Assembly: GCA_948146395.1 (NCBI GenBank) | Contig: OX411545.1 | Coordinates: 23,081,526-23,145,525 of the forward strand | From: Fragum whitleyi | Taxonomy: Eukaryota; Mollusca; Bivalvia; Cardiida; Cardiidae | DNA: 64,000 bases | Direction of reading: 5' to 3' | Shown: positions 31,388-40,211 of the stretch, one piece after another | Numbering within the stretch: position 1 is the first letter of the stretch | Layout: each line of letters opens with the position of its first letter | The notes under the pieces: model-generated | Databases searched by the model: none | Told to the model about the DNA's origin: nothing | What the model saw: the letters and a program-made list of their open reading frames with translations, nothing else | Program-made: the position numbers and the translations under genes

Positions 31388-32540
31388 TGGCACGGGAACC
31401 ATTGGCCAGATAGTCATTCCAAGAGACCTTAGAAGAGAAATCCTTAAGCAGATGCACGACGGAGCCCTTTCAGGTCATATGGGGACAAAGAAGACCAAGG
31501 CAAAGGTGAGCCAGCGCTACTATTGGTTCAAAATGAAAGAGGACATCAAGATTTTCATCCGCCAATGTGATACCTGCGCCAGGGACAAAAGGCCAGCGAG
31601 GACACCAAGGGCCCCTATGGGTTCGGTTAGAACTGGAGCTCCGTGGGATGTACTAGCTACGGACTACCTGGGTCCTTTTCCGATTACGAAGAAAGGCAAT
31701 CGGTATATCCTTGTCCTCACCGACCACTTTTCGAAGTATGTTGAAGTGATTCCAGTCCCCGATCTGACAGCTGAAACTTGTGCAAATAGGATCGTTAACG
31801 AATTCATTAGTAGATGGGGGTGTCCGCTTTCTATCTTGAGTGACCAGGGTAGAACCTATGAAAGCAAAGTTTTTAAAGAGCTCTGCAGAATGTTAGAAGT
31901 AAAGAAGCTTAGAACGAGTGTAAGAAATCCACGATGTAACGGACAGGCGGAGAGGTTCAACCAGACATTGCTGAAGATGTTACGAGCGTACTTGAAGGGG
32001 GAGCAAGAGAATTGGGACATGAACCTTGGATGTCTCGCAGGCGCTTATAGGGCCACACCAAATGAAGCAACCAAGTTAAGCCCAAATCTTATGACTCTTG
32101 GTAGGGAGGTTAGACTGCCAGCTGAGCTTGTATTTGGATCTGTTGTAGACAAGGCTAAGACTCATGTGACCAATTATGGCGACTATGTAGATGGTATCCG
32201 GGAGAGGCTAAATATGGCTCATTCTGTAGCCAGGAAACATCTCAAGTCATCATGTGAACGGAGCAAGGCTGTTTACGACAAGAAAATGTTGTTTCATCAT
32301 TATGAAGTTGGCGATGTTGTTTGGTGTCTGTCCGAAACCCGCAAAGTAGGGGAATCACCAAAATTGGTACCTGCTTACGAAGGGCCATGCTTGGTTTTCC
32401 AGAAGATTTCCCCGATGACGTTTGTGATCAACACAAATAATGGATTGTCAGAGCGAGTTGTGCATCACAACAAACTCAAAATGTATGAGGGAGTTAACAC
32501 TCCAAATTGGGTTAATAAACTGAAACGATCCCTGAATTAA
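31365..32540 (+). CDS. Gypsy copy 1 Pol: integrase
   Basis: Continuation of Pol in the +1 frame; the ATG at 31365 is incidental. An N-terminal HHCC zinc site (MHDGALSGH ... CDTC) spans about 31447-31575. The catalytic core has Asp at 31662, Asp at 31842 and Glu at 31950, with 35 residues between the second Asp and Glu, the DD35E arrangement. The C-terminal part has a GPY/F-like module ('KLVPAYEGPCLVF'); no chromodomain is visible. It inserts the DNA copy into the genome and makes the 4-bp duplication. Out of phase with RT because of the single-base disruption near 31374. Confidence 0.9.
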   Translation: MKEFSWRNGTGTIGQIVIPRDLRREILKQMHDGALSGHMGTKKTKAKVSQRYYWFKMKEDIKIFIRQCDTCARDKRPARTPRAPMGSVRTGAPWDVLATDYLGPFPITKKGNRYILVLTDHFSKYVEVIPVPDLTAETCANRIVNEFISRWGCPLSILSDQGRTYESKVFKELCRMLEVKKLRTSVRNPRCNGQAERFNQTLLKMLRAYLKGEQENWDMNLGCLAGAYRATPNEATKLSPNLMTLGREVRLPAELVFGSVVDKAKTHVTNYGDYVDGIRERLNMAHSVARKHLKSSCERSKAVYDKKMLFHHYEVGDVVWCLSETRKVGESPKLVPAYEGPCLVFQKISPMTFVINTNNGLSERVVHHNKLKMYEGVNTPNWVNKLKRSLN

Positions 32541-32821
32541 GTGTTTTCAATTGACCTCACTTCTTTGATTGCTAGCCAAATTTGCTTCTTGAAAATCCAC
32601 CAAATTTACTTCATGAGCATCTACAAATTTGCATCTTGAACATCTACAGCACGGGACTTTTTCCGAGAAATCATCGAAGCGTTGTTTAGTCAATCCGTGG
32701 CTCTTTTTCTGGTTCCGAAGCGTGGCGTGCGAGCCAAAAGAAAATCTGTCAGCTCTCCCAATTAAGTTTACAAAATGTATTCTCTAGAAGTTTTATGGTC
32801 TCCCTAAGAGTACAAGAAGCC

Positions 32822-32838
32822 CCTCTTTCTATTTTCAG
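32822..32838 (+). promoter_or_regulatory. Splice acceptor before the third ORF
   Basis: A polypyrimidine tract 'ccctctttctattttcag' ends at 32838, three bases before the ATG of the third ORF at 32842. This suggests expression from a spliced subgenomic RNA, as for env in retroviruses. The donor was not identified. Identical in copy 2 (ending 41662). Confidence 0.6.
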
Positions 32839-32841
32839 AGT

Positions 32842-34260
32842 ATGATGGCTGACAGACGTGGAAAATGCTACGGTTGTGAGCATTGTGAGGCCCTGGGCAA
32901 GACGTACGTGGAGGTGAAGTACAGGATGGTTGCCCACGTATACAAACATCACCTGGCTTTAGACAAGGCGCCATTTTATTGTACACTCTGTCTGCTGAGA
33001 TGTACCACCAAACAGGCCCTGCTCAATCATGTATCTAAGTACAGTAGACATAGGCAAGCTGTTGCTGAACTGGGTCAGGTGGACAGCCAGAGATTCCTAG
33101 TAGAGAATCCTAACCCTGCCAACGTTGTGCTCGGAATTGATTACAGAGAGCTGACAACCCAGGAGTCAACCAGGATGGTCCCAACGATGAGTCCTTCTGA
33201 CTTAGCAGAGGTTAACTTTGACTGTGAGGGACAACAGCAGCTCATAGCACAACCACTACCACCACTTGGACAGACACCAGCAACATCGGCACCTGGAAGC
33301 TTGATCAACATCCAGGTGACACCAGAGATATTGGCCAGCCTCCTTAATAGCAAGAGCTCCCCTTCAATCCAAAGCACCAGTCAGCACATGCAGCAACCAG
33401 GATTTGTACCATACAGCCCTGCCCCATCAGTTTCCATTCCTCCGTACACTCCAACACCAATTGTCAAACTCCCTGATTCATACTCCCAACAGCTACCAAA
33501 TCAGACCCTGGACCTTCAGCAAACTTACCAGCCGCCATTAAAGAAACCAAAGTTAGCCACAGAGAGCCCAATCCCTTCAACTATTTTGCCTGAGCGATCA
33601 AATCTTGTAAACACTATACCTGTCTCTAGCCTGAGCTCCCTTAATACAGTAACAGTTCCTACCAGGTCAGGCCCTCAGTCAGGCTTGAATACTCCAGTGT
33701 TGGGGCTCACAAACTTTCTGGATCAATATGTTGACGATGAACTAGACTACGATTTCGACGACACCCTAACAGTTCGAAGTCTGCAAGCTCCAAGTGAGGT
33801 CCAGGAGAGAAAAGACACCAAAGTCCAAACCACAACAGCTAAGGATGAGGCTAAGCCACTGCTGAGTGAAAAGTCTACTCAATGTTCAGAGTCAGGCGAG
33901 CTGATTACCAACACAATTCAAATGGCAGTGGGTAAACTGGTGGAGGCTTTTGATCAGAACAGTAGGGCGATCCGTGGAATTGACAAGGCATTGGGGGCTT
34001 TGACGGACGTTGTTTCCAAGATGAGCCGAACATTGGAAAGAATGGGTGAGAAGCAAAGAAGAGAACATGAAAGAAGGAGAGACGAAGCCAATGAGAGGAA
34101 TCGAGATAGAAGCAGGGAAAGGAGGGATCGTAGTCGTGAGAGAACATCAAGCGTGCAGGGAAGGACGGAGAAGCAGCAGGAGAAACCAAAAGCTGGAGAG
34201 AAGAAATCAGAGAAGAACAAAGAAAACAAGCCATTGAAATCAGTAGTCAATAAGAAATAG
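32842..34260 (+). CDS. Gypsy copy 1 third ORF: zinc-finger, coiled/basic-tail protein
   Basis: A 472-residue protein that lies between integrase and the 3' LTR, where env lies in retroviruses. It does not resemble an envelope: no signal peptide and no membrane span. Residues 9-37 hold C9, C12, C15, H32 and H36/H37, a possible zinc site; residues 47-70 form a C2H2-like finger (C47, C50, H63, H70). A long Ser/Thr/Pro/Gln-rich middle includes an acidic patch ('DDELDYDFDD' near 300). Residues of about 345-405 look helical, and the C-terminus is a charged, SR-like basic region ('RNRDRSRERRDRSRER'). It probably binds nucleic acid and may act in the nucleus. The family is not recognised. A splice acceptor precedes it. 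About 300 bp of non-coding sequence separates it from integrase. Confidence 0.85.
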   Translation: MMADRRGKCYGCEHCEALGKTYVEVKYRMVAHVYKHHLALDKAPFYCTLCLLRCTTKQALLNHVSKYSRHRQAVAELGQVDSQRFLVENPNPANVVLGIDYRELTTQESTRMVPTMSPSDLAEVNFDCEGQQQLIAQPLPPLGQTPATSAPGSLINIQVTPEILASLLNSKSSPSIQSTSQHMQQPGFVPYSPAPSVSIPPYTPTPIVKLPDSYSQQLPNQTLDLQQTYQPPLKKPKLATESPIPSTILPERSNLVNTIPVSSLSSLNTVTVPTRSGPQSGLNTPVLGLTNFLDQYVDDELDYDFDDTLTVRSLQAPSEVQERKDTKVQTTTAKDEAKPLLSEKSTQCSESGELITNTIQMAVGKLVEAFDQNSRAIRGIDKALGALTDVVSKMSRTLERMGEKQRREHERRRDEANERNRDRSRERRDRSRERTSSVQGRTEKQQEKPKAGEKKSEKNKENKPLKSVVNKK

Positions 34261-34720
34261 AACAGTTAAAGTGATGCCATTTTTAAGTAATTAAGAGTCA
34301 ATGATATAGAGTGAATTAAGCGATAAGGGAATCTAGTGGACAATGGACACCAAGTGAATTAAATCGGTTACAAGTTAAAGTGAACAGTGAAGGATTTAGT
34401 GTTAATTTCTAAGTGTTATTTATTCGCGGAGTTAATGTTAGAGTTTTGAAAGTGATATATTATTTTAGTAGTGCCATATTTATTTAATTCTTCAATTAGT
34501 GTTTATCAAAACTTCAATCCCAAATTTGAATATTAAACTTTAGAATGGTCTAATAGTAGTGAATACTGGTAGCAAGCAGTTCCTTGATCGATTGAGTTTT
34601 TCAACCTTAGCCAGTATGATTTCTACATGGTTTAGATTTACGTTGTCAACTGCAAAGTCTTTACTTATAGCTAAACAGTCTGTAATTTTCTTGTCTTGTA
34701 TTGTCAGTCGGAACTTTGAC
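34261..34720 (+). other. 3' non-coding region of gypsy copy 1
   Basis: About 460 bp between the third ORF and the polypurine tract, AT-rich and rich in 'aagtga' and 'gttaat' words. No ORF. Same in copy 2 (43085-43544). Confidence 0.6.
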
Positions 34721-34736
34721 AAAGTAAGAGGGGGAG
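34721..34736 (+). other. Polypurine tract of gypsy copy 1
   Basis: AAAGTAAGAGGGGGAG, followed by TGT and then the LTR2 start. It primes plus-strand DNA synthesis. The counterpart in copy 2 is at 43545-43560. Confidence 0.85.
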
Positions 34737-34739
34737 TGT

Positions 34740-35883
34740 TGTAGGGTCCCAACCTTACCTTGTCTTGAGTTCATATCTATGATTATCATTTTCATTTATT
34801 CGTGTTGAAATGAAAGTCGACTGTGTGTGAATACTCGTGTGCCATACGGTATACGAGATTTACACACCATTTTTCCACTCATTTATGCGTTTAATCATGT
34901 CAGCCGGTCATTTCAAAAGTTTGCCCAAATAGATTTTACTTTCTATCGGTCAAATTAGTCGTCTGTGTACGTTGTCATGTCCAATTGCCCTCGTATTCGC
35001 TATTCGATAGCTTGAAGACACGCGCTTCCGTGTCTTTATCAGCCATTTTGGTTTACCCGGTGCAGTAGTAAATTTCTCCCTAGCAACCCTTAGGACGCTG
35101 AATTTCAACCGCCTTCTGGTCAAAACAACAAATTTCACCATGAAACGGTCTTATTCGGTATGGAAAATGCCGATTCAGCATTTAGTTTTCCTTTTACAAT
35201 AATGTTTCGTATATTTTAAGTTACATTCCTGATTGTTATAGAATTTAACCTCGAGAGATGGTTGCTAGTACACAGTTATTTTTAGTGCGCATTCGATTAG
35301 CCAATCGAATGGCGCTGTGTACGCAATTTATTTTTGCGTACGGTCAAGGTCCGCAAAACTTTTCTGTGGGTACGCGTTATTTATTTGTGCACCCCGGATT
35401 TGTATAAATACCCCTGAGTTCTTGTAGTCGAGGTCTCCACTCAACAACAAAATTTTAGATGGCAACCCCTTTTCGGCCACAGCAGAAATTCATTTCAATT
35501 TAAGAGAATAGATCTAGGAGCTTTATCATTAACAATCCAGTAGTCAACTGTTGAATCCCGAACTCTTCACGGTTAGCATTTAGAATCTATATCAAATTTA
35601 ATTGTCGAATCCCTGACCTGAGCTGACAGATTCGGTTGTTTGAAATACCGTCGTTGACTTTCGTTTCGACACGAACCAGCATCAAGTACATCGAGAAATC
35701 AATCAACTTAACCCTGAGTCAAGCAAGTCAAATAATCAACCGTAAAATAAACTCGGATGTTTTTTTGTTTTACGTCGTCTTTAGTTATTTATTTTAGCCC
35801 TCGGAGACCAGCTTTTGTTCAACTTTTATTTTCGTTAATCCTGACAAGTTTTTTGGAAGGTTGCAAGTAGCCTGCGCGCAACA
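34740..35883 (+). repeat. LTR2, shared middle LTR (1144 bp)
   Basis: Complete LTR from TGTAGGG to CAACA, serving as the 3' LTR of copy 1 and the 5' LTR of copy 2. At sites where the outer LTRs differ, its first 300 bases follow LTR3 (T at 34796; A at 35038 and 35041), while its part from about position 470 onward follows LTR1. It is thus a chimera, with the exchange point between LTR positions 302 and 473. TATA at 35402-35410, AATAAA at 35746-35751. Confidence 0.95.
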
Positions 35884-35890
35884 TAATTTT

Positions 35891-35908
35891 TGGTGTCAGA
35901 AGTGGGAT
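35891..35908 (+). other. Primer binding site of copy 2, tRNA-Leu
   Basis: The same 18-base TGGTGTCAGAAGTGGGAT sequence as in copy 1, seven bases after the end of LTR2. Confidence 0.8.
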
Positions 35909-35971
35909 CTCATTAAATACAGAGATCCAGCGATACGAACCGCACGTTTTCGACATAATCAGACAATAGAC

Positions 35972-37060
35972 ATGGATCAGCCTGGATCATCTTATGACGA
36001 CGGGGAAGTTTTCTTTAGACGGCCGAGTTATAGGACAGTTGACGAAATAGGGAGGTGTAATAGAAATGACAGTCCTGCGCGGTCGTCGTTTAGTGACGAC
36101 CATGATCAGTCTGCATTAAATACTGATTCCGAGACTTTTGCAAACGGTACCCAGCAGAACAGAAAGTTAAATGCAGTTGGAGATAGGGTCGAAGACCCTA
36201 CCTCGCAAACACAACTACTTAATAGTATTTCTGGTGTTCTTCAGGAAGTCGTGTCAGAACTGAAAAGTCTAAAACAGGTCGGCCATGGTAGTAGTAAGGT
36301 AGGGGCCGCGGCGCATTCAAGTGCATTGCGCAATGGGCCTATCAACGATGTCAGAGCTGGTGACAGTTATGGCGAAAATGCAAATAGACCTATGCCCCAT
36401 CAACCGTATTCGATCTTGAATGTTAATCAAAACCAGCAGGATGGCCATATGAATGGGCCGCACGCTGAGTATGGTAGAGTAAGGCAAGGCTACATAGACC
36501 ACTCGCCAGGCCACAGACATGGAGATCATTTTAACACCAGACCCAGGTACGGAACCAGAGCGTACGACGCACGCCCGAGGGTTGGTGAAAGTATCAGGTT
36601 GCCTTCATTTACAGGTAGAGAGGACTGGTCAGTTTGGTTAGCCAGATTCGAGGCAATAGCTGAGAGGCATGGTTGGAGTGAAGAGGACAAACTTGACCAT
36701 CTATTACCCCGGATTGAGGGCCAGGCTGCTGATTTTTTGTTTGGACAGCTTCCAAAAACGACACTGAATAGTTACGACGATCTTGTGCATGAGATGCAGA
36801 CTCGCTTCAGAGTGATTGAAACATCAAGAGCTTTTGCCACTAAGTTCAGCAGGCGTGTTCAGAGGATAGGCGAGACAGCTGAGGATTTTGCGGCAGATTT
36901 GAAAATGCTTTATGACAAGGCCCATGGATATAGGGACAGAAGGACAAGAGAGGAAGATCTAGTGCAAAAGTTTCTTGATGGCCTTAGAGATGAAGATATA
37001 AGATTTGAAATCGAATTCCACAAAGAACCCAGACCATTGATGAAGCTGTTTACCATGTAG
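35972..37060 (+). CDS. Gypsy copy 2 Gag, capsid part
   Basis: Identical protein to 27148-28236, with the same preferred ATG just after the leader, the same capsid domain, and the same premature end within the capsid tail. The shared lesion shows that the copies were duplicated after it arose, or that it is a property of the family. The coding sense continues in the -1 frame from about 37033. Confidence 0.85.
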   Translation: MDQPGSSYDDGEVFFRRPSYRTVDEIGRCNRNDSPARSSFSDDHDQSALNTDSETFANGTQQNRKLNAVGDRVEDPTSQTQLLNSISGVLQEVVSELKSLKQVGHGSSKVGAAAHSSALRNGPINDVRAGDSYGENANRPMPHQPYSILNVNQNQQDGHMNGPHAEYGRVRQGYIDHSPGHRHGDHFNTRPRYGTRAYDARPRVGESIRLPSFTGREDWSVWLARFEAIAERHGWSEEDKLDHLLPRIEGQAADFLFGQLPKTTLNSYDDLVHEMQTRFRVIETSRAFATKFSRRVQRIGETAEDFAADLKMLYDKAHGYRDRRTREEDLVQKFLDGLRDEDIRFEIEFHKEPRPLMKLFTM

Positions 37061-37467
37061 TAAATTTCATCCAAACCAGGGGCAGCACAGAAAAGGATAA
37101 AAGAGCGAAACAAACTAGAACGGTTCAATTTCAAGAAGAAAATGACAACTGCAGCACCCAGAGTATTAGCCGTTTACCACAGAAGGAGTCAGGGTTGACT
37201 GAATCTCTTGTCAACACAGATCAGACCTTGTTGCTAACAAACATATTAGAGCGGTTGGAGAAACTTGAGGCAGCTAATAAACCGAGAAGCTGGGACAACA
37301 AAAGCAAATCTGATAAAGAGTGTTACAACTGCCATGCGTTAGGTCACTTTGCGAGAGAGTGCCCTGAAGAGGATAGAAGAGCAAAGAAGGGTAAAAACCA
37401 AAGCCAAGCAGAGAACACTTTAAACAGCCAAGGACCAACCCAAGTGGCCAGGGAAAGGTCCCAGTAA
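37009..37467 (+). CDS. Gypsy copy 2 Gag, nucleocapsid part (CCHC)
   Basis: Same as copy 1 with one amino-acid change: the residue before the zinc knuckle is Glu here and Asp in copy 1 (a T/G difference at about 37320 versus 28496). The knuckle CYNCHALGHFAREC is intact. It overlaps the pol frame, with the TTTAAAC heptamer at 37419-37425. Confidence 0.85.
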   Translation, partial: NRIPQRTQTIDEAVYHVVNFIQTRGSTEKDKRAKQTRTVQFQEENDNCSTQSISRLPQKESGLTESLVNTDQTLLLTNILERLEKLEAANKPRSWDNKSKSDKECYNCHALGHFARECPEEDRRAKKGKNQSQAENTLNSQGPTQVARERSQ

Positions 37468-37481
37468 GCTCAAACGGCCAC
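37419..37481 (+). promoter_or_regulatory. Candidate -1 frameshift signal, copy 2
   Basis: T TTA AAC in phase at 37419-37425, spacer of six bases, and the same two interlocking stems (GGACC with GGTCC; GTGGCC with GGCCAC). Unchanged relative to copy 1. Confidence 0.75.
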
Positions 37482-40211
37482 AAGGAGAACCAGGACGAAG
37501 TTTTGGAGGGTCAGAGTCAAGGGCAGAAGGTGAACCTGAATGACGGGGTATATGTAAAGGGTGAGATAGAAGGCCTGAAAATCACGTTCACAGCCGATAC
37601 AGGTGCAGCTAGGTCGGTGCTGTCAACAAGGGTGTTTGAGAGGCTAGAGAAAGAGAGAAGACCGGTGCTGAGGAGATCATGCAATCTTCGAGGAGCGAAT
37701 GGGGCGCCCATAAGGGAGATTGGCAAGGGCGATTTCAAGATGCTTCTAGGGTCTTATGAGCTAGTCCAAGAGTTTGTAGTTGCCGATATTGAGGATGATG
37801 CACTGTTAGGCTTCGATGTTTTGATGGGCAGTGAAAAGGGTCCTGCAGACATATTGCTGAGCAAAGGTATGATTGTCTTAGATGGAGTCAGGATTCCTTG
37901 TTTTCAGGTGGGTCGAAGAAACAGGTCCAGGCGGGTTACAGTTGCGGATGATGTCATTATTCCTGGGCAAACTGAGGCCGTAATTGATGTTTACATTGAA
38001 AGGGAAGAATTTGATGACCTGACAAAGCATTCTGAGTATTTAGTAGAACCAGCTCAACTGTTTAAAGAGAAGTATAATCTTGTCATGGCTACCACACTTG
38101 TTGATTTAAACAAAGGTCCTACATGCAAAGTGAGAGTCCTTAACCCTTTCCCTATAGAAGCGACACTGAGGCAGCATGCGTTTGTTGGCAATGCTGAACA
38201 AATAGAAAAGATAGTAAGTGTGCTTGCAGAAAGGGAGAATGAAGGGGAAGATAGCTGTAATGAGTGGATCAGGCGAATCGGTGTGACCAATTGGAAAGGT
38301 CCAAGTGAGTCTCGTCTTAATGCCACGAGAAAGGGTGGGGAGCCTCTGGTACCAGATCACCTAAAGACTCTGTATGAGAAGTCGACTACAGGTAAAAGTG
38401 ACTATGAGAAGAGAGCAGTGGCCTCTCTGTTGAGCAAGTATGGAGAAACTTTCTCAAAAGATGAATGGGATATCGGGCTGACTAGTTTGACTGAGCACAG
38501 TATTGACACTGGTAATGCCACACCGATCAAACAAAGGCCAAGGCGAGTTCCACTAGCTTACGCAGCAGAGGAAAAGTCAGCAATAGATGATCTGATGAAG
38601 AAGGGTGTCATTCAAAAGAGTACGTCCCCCTGGGCGAGCCCGATAGTGTTCGTTCGAAAGAAGTCCGGATCCTTGAGACCCTGCATTGATTATAGGAAGG
38701 TGAATGCCCTTGTCAAACCAGATGGTTTTCCTCTCCCCAGGATTCAGGATTGTCTGGATGCCGTTGGCGGAATGAGTCTGTTCAGTTCGTTTGACCTAAC
38801 AAGTGGCTATTTTCAAATCCCCCTAAAGAAAGAGGATGTTCCAAAGACAGCGTTTACATGCAAATACGGTCTTTTTGAGATGACCAGAATGCCTTTTGGT
38901 TTGAACAATAGCAGCGGGACATTTCAGCGTACAATGGAACTAGCTTTGCAGGGGCTACAATGGCAGACTTGTCTGGTCTACATAGATGACATCATAGTGT
39001 ATGGGGCAAATTTCGAGGAGCATATCGAACGAGTTGATGAAGTGCTTGACAGGATCAAACAAGCAGGACTGAAGCTAAAACCTGACAAATGTCATCTTCT
39101 ACAAACCGAGGTAATATTCCTAGGCCATATTGTGTCCAAGGAAGGTGTTCGTCCTGACCCGAGCAATGTCGAGAAGGTATCGAATTGGCCAACACCAGTC
39201 AACCCGAAGCAAGTTAAGCAATTTGTAGCAACAGCCTCATACTACAGACGCTTCATCGAGGATTTTGCCAAAACAGCTCGTCCTCTGACAGAGTTGACAA
39301 AAAAGGATGCGAATTTCACATGGACAAGCAAGTGTGAAGAGGCATTTGAAACTCTTAAGAGGGAACTTACAAGCACCCAAGTGATGGGGTATCCACTTAA
39401 TGATGGTGGTACATTCTACCTTGACGTAGATGCTTCTGGAGTCGGGATAGGAGGAGTACTTTCGCAAATGCAATCTGGACAGGAACGAGTGTTGGCCTAT
39501 GCTAGTAGATCACTCAACAAAGCTGAGTGCAACTACTGTGTCACAGAGCGCGAGTTACTAGCAGTGGTGTTCTTTGTGCAGTATTTCAGGCAGTACTTAC
39601 TTGGTAGAGAGTTTGTTGTCAGGAGTGATCATCAAGCCCTTGTTTGGTTATTCAGCTTAAAAGAGCCGAATGGTAAAATTGCTCACTGGATAGAAATTCT
39701 AGCACCATACGATTTCTGCGTCGAGTACCGGCCTGGAAAGCAGCAACCCCATTGTGATGCCCTTTCCAGATGTAGCAGTCCAAAAGATTGTGAATGCAGC
39801 AAAGTAGATATGGCAGAACCTCTCAAGTGTGGACCATGTCGCAAATGCAAAAGAAGAGCTGAAATCATGGTTCTTGAACAGAAGGGCATGTGTGCTGAAA
39901 ACAGCGTAGAAGATGTGGATCAGAAGACAGAAGAGATCCAGGTAAGGGAGATTGGCGGTCCTTCAACAAGTGGCGGAATAGATTGGAGTGTAAACGGGTT
40001 GATGTCAACGGCTAAAGATGTGCGAAAGAGTCAGATGGCGGATGAAGAAATTAGAATAGTTTTAGAGTCAAAAGAGAAGGGTGTGAAACCTATCAAAGAA
40101 CAGTTGGAGGTAGAAAGCCCGGCAACAAGGCACTATTTTCTGTTATGGGACAATCTTAAAGTTGTAGATGTAGTTCTTATGAAAGAATATGAAAGAATTT
40201 TCATGGCGTAA
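37422..40211 (+). CDS. Gypsy copy 2 Pol: protease, reverse transcriptase, RNase H
   Basis: Same translation as copy 1: DTGA protease site at 37596-37607, YIDD at 38979-38990, RNase H Asp at 39429. It ends at 40211 through the same one-base excess beside the T4 run near 40198-40201. Polymerase motifs are all intact, so this copy decayed only by the shared disruptions, if those are real. Confidence 0.9.
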   Translation, partial: KQPRTNPSGQGKVPVSSNGHKENQDEVLEGQSQGQKVNLNDGVYVKGEIEGLKITFTADTGAARSVLSTRVFERLEKERRPVLRRSCNLRGANGAPIREIGKGDFKMLLGSYELVQEFVVADIEDDALLGFDVLMGSEKGPADILLSKGMIVLDGVRIPCFQVGRRNRSRRVTVADDVIIPGQTEAVIDVYIEREEFDDLTKHSEYLVEPAQLFKEKYNLVMATTLVDLNKGPTCKVRVLNPFPIEATLRQHAFVGNAEQIEKIVSVLAERENEGEDSCNEWIRRIGVTNWKGPSESRLNATRKGGEPLVPDHLKTLYEKSTTGKSDYEKRAVASLLSKYGETFSKDEWDIGLTSLTEHSIDTGNATPIKQRPRRVPLAYAAEEKSAIDDLMKKGVIQKSTSPWASPIVFVRKKSGSLRPCIDYRKVNALVKPDGFPLPRIQDCLDAVGGMSLFSSFDLTSGYFQIPLKKEDVPKTAFTCKYGLFEMTRMPFGLNNSSGTFQRTMELALQGLQWQTCLVYIDDIIVYGANFEEHIERVDEVLDRIKQAGLKLKPDKCHLLQTEVIFLGHIVSKEGVRPDPSNVEKVSNWPTPVNPKQVKQFVATASYYRRFIEDFAKTARPLTELTKKDANFTWTSKCEEAFETLKRELTSTQVMGYPLNDGGTFYLDVDASGVGIGGVLSQMQSGQERVLAYASRSLNKAECNYCVTERELLAVVFFVQYFRQYLLGREFVVRSDHQALVWLFSLKEPNGKIAHWIEILAPYDFCVEYRPGKQQPHCDALSRCSSPKDCECSKVDMAEPLKCGPCRKCKRRAEIMVLEQKGMCAENSVEDVDQKTEEIQVREIGGPSTSGGIDWSVNGLMSTAKDVRKSQMADEEIRIVLESKEKGVKPIKEQLEVESPATRHYFLLWDNLKVVDVVLMKEYERIFMA

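Noticed and set aside
32842..34260. env-like gene making the gypsy element a retrovirus
   Set aside because: No signal peptide, membrane span or fusion-peptide-like segment; the protein is zinc-finger-like with a basic tail.
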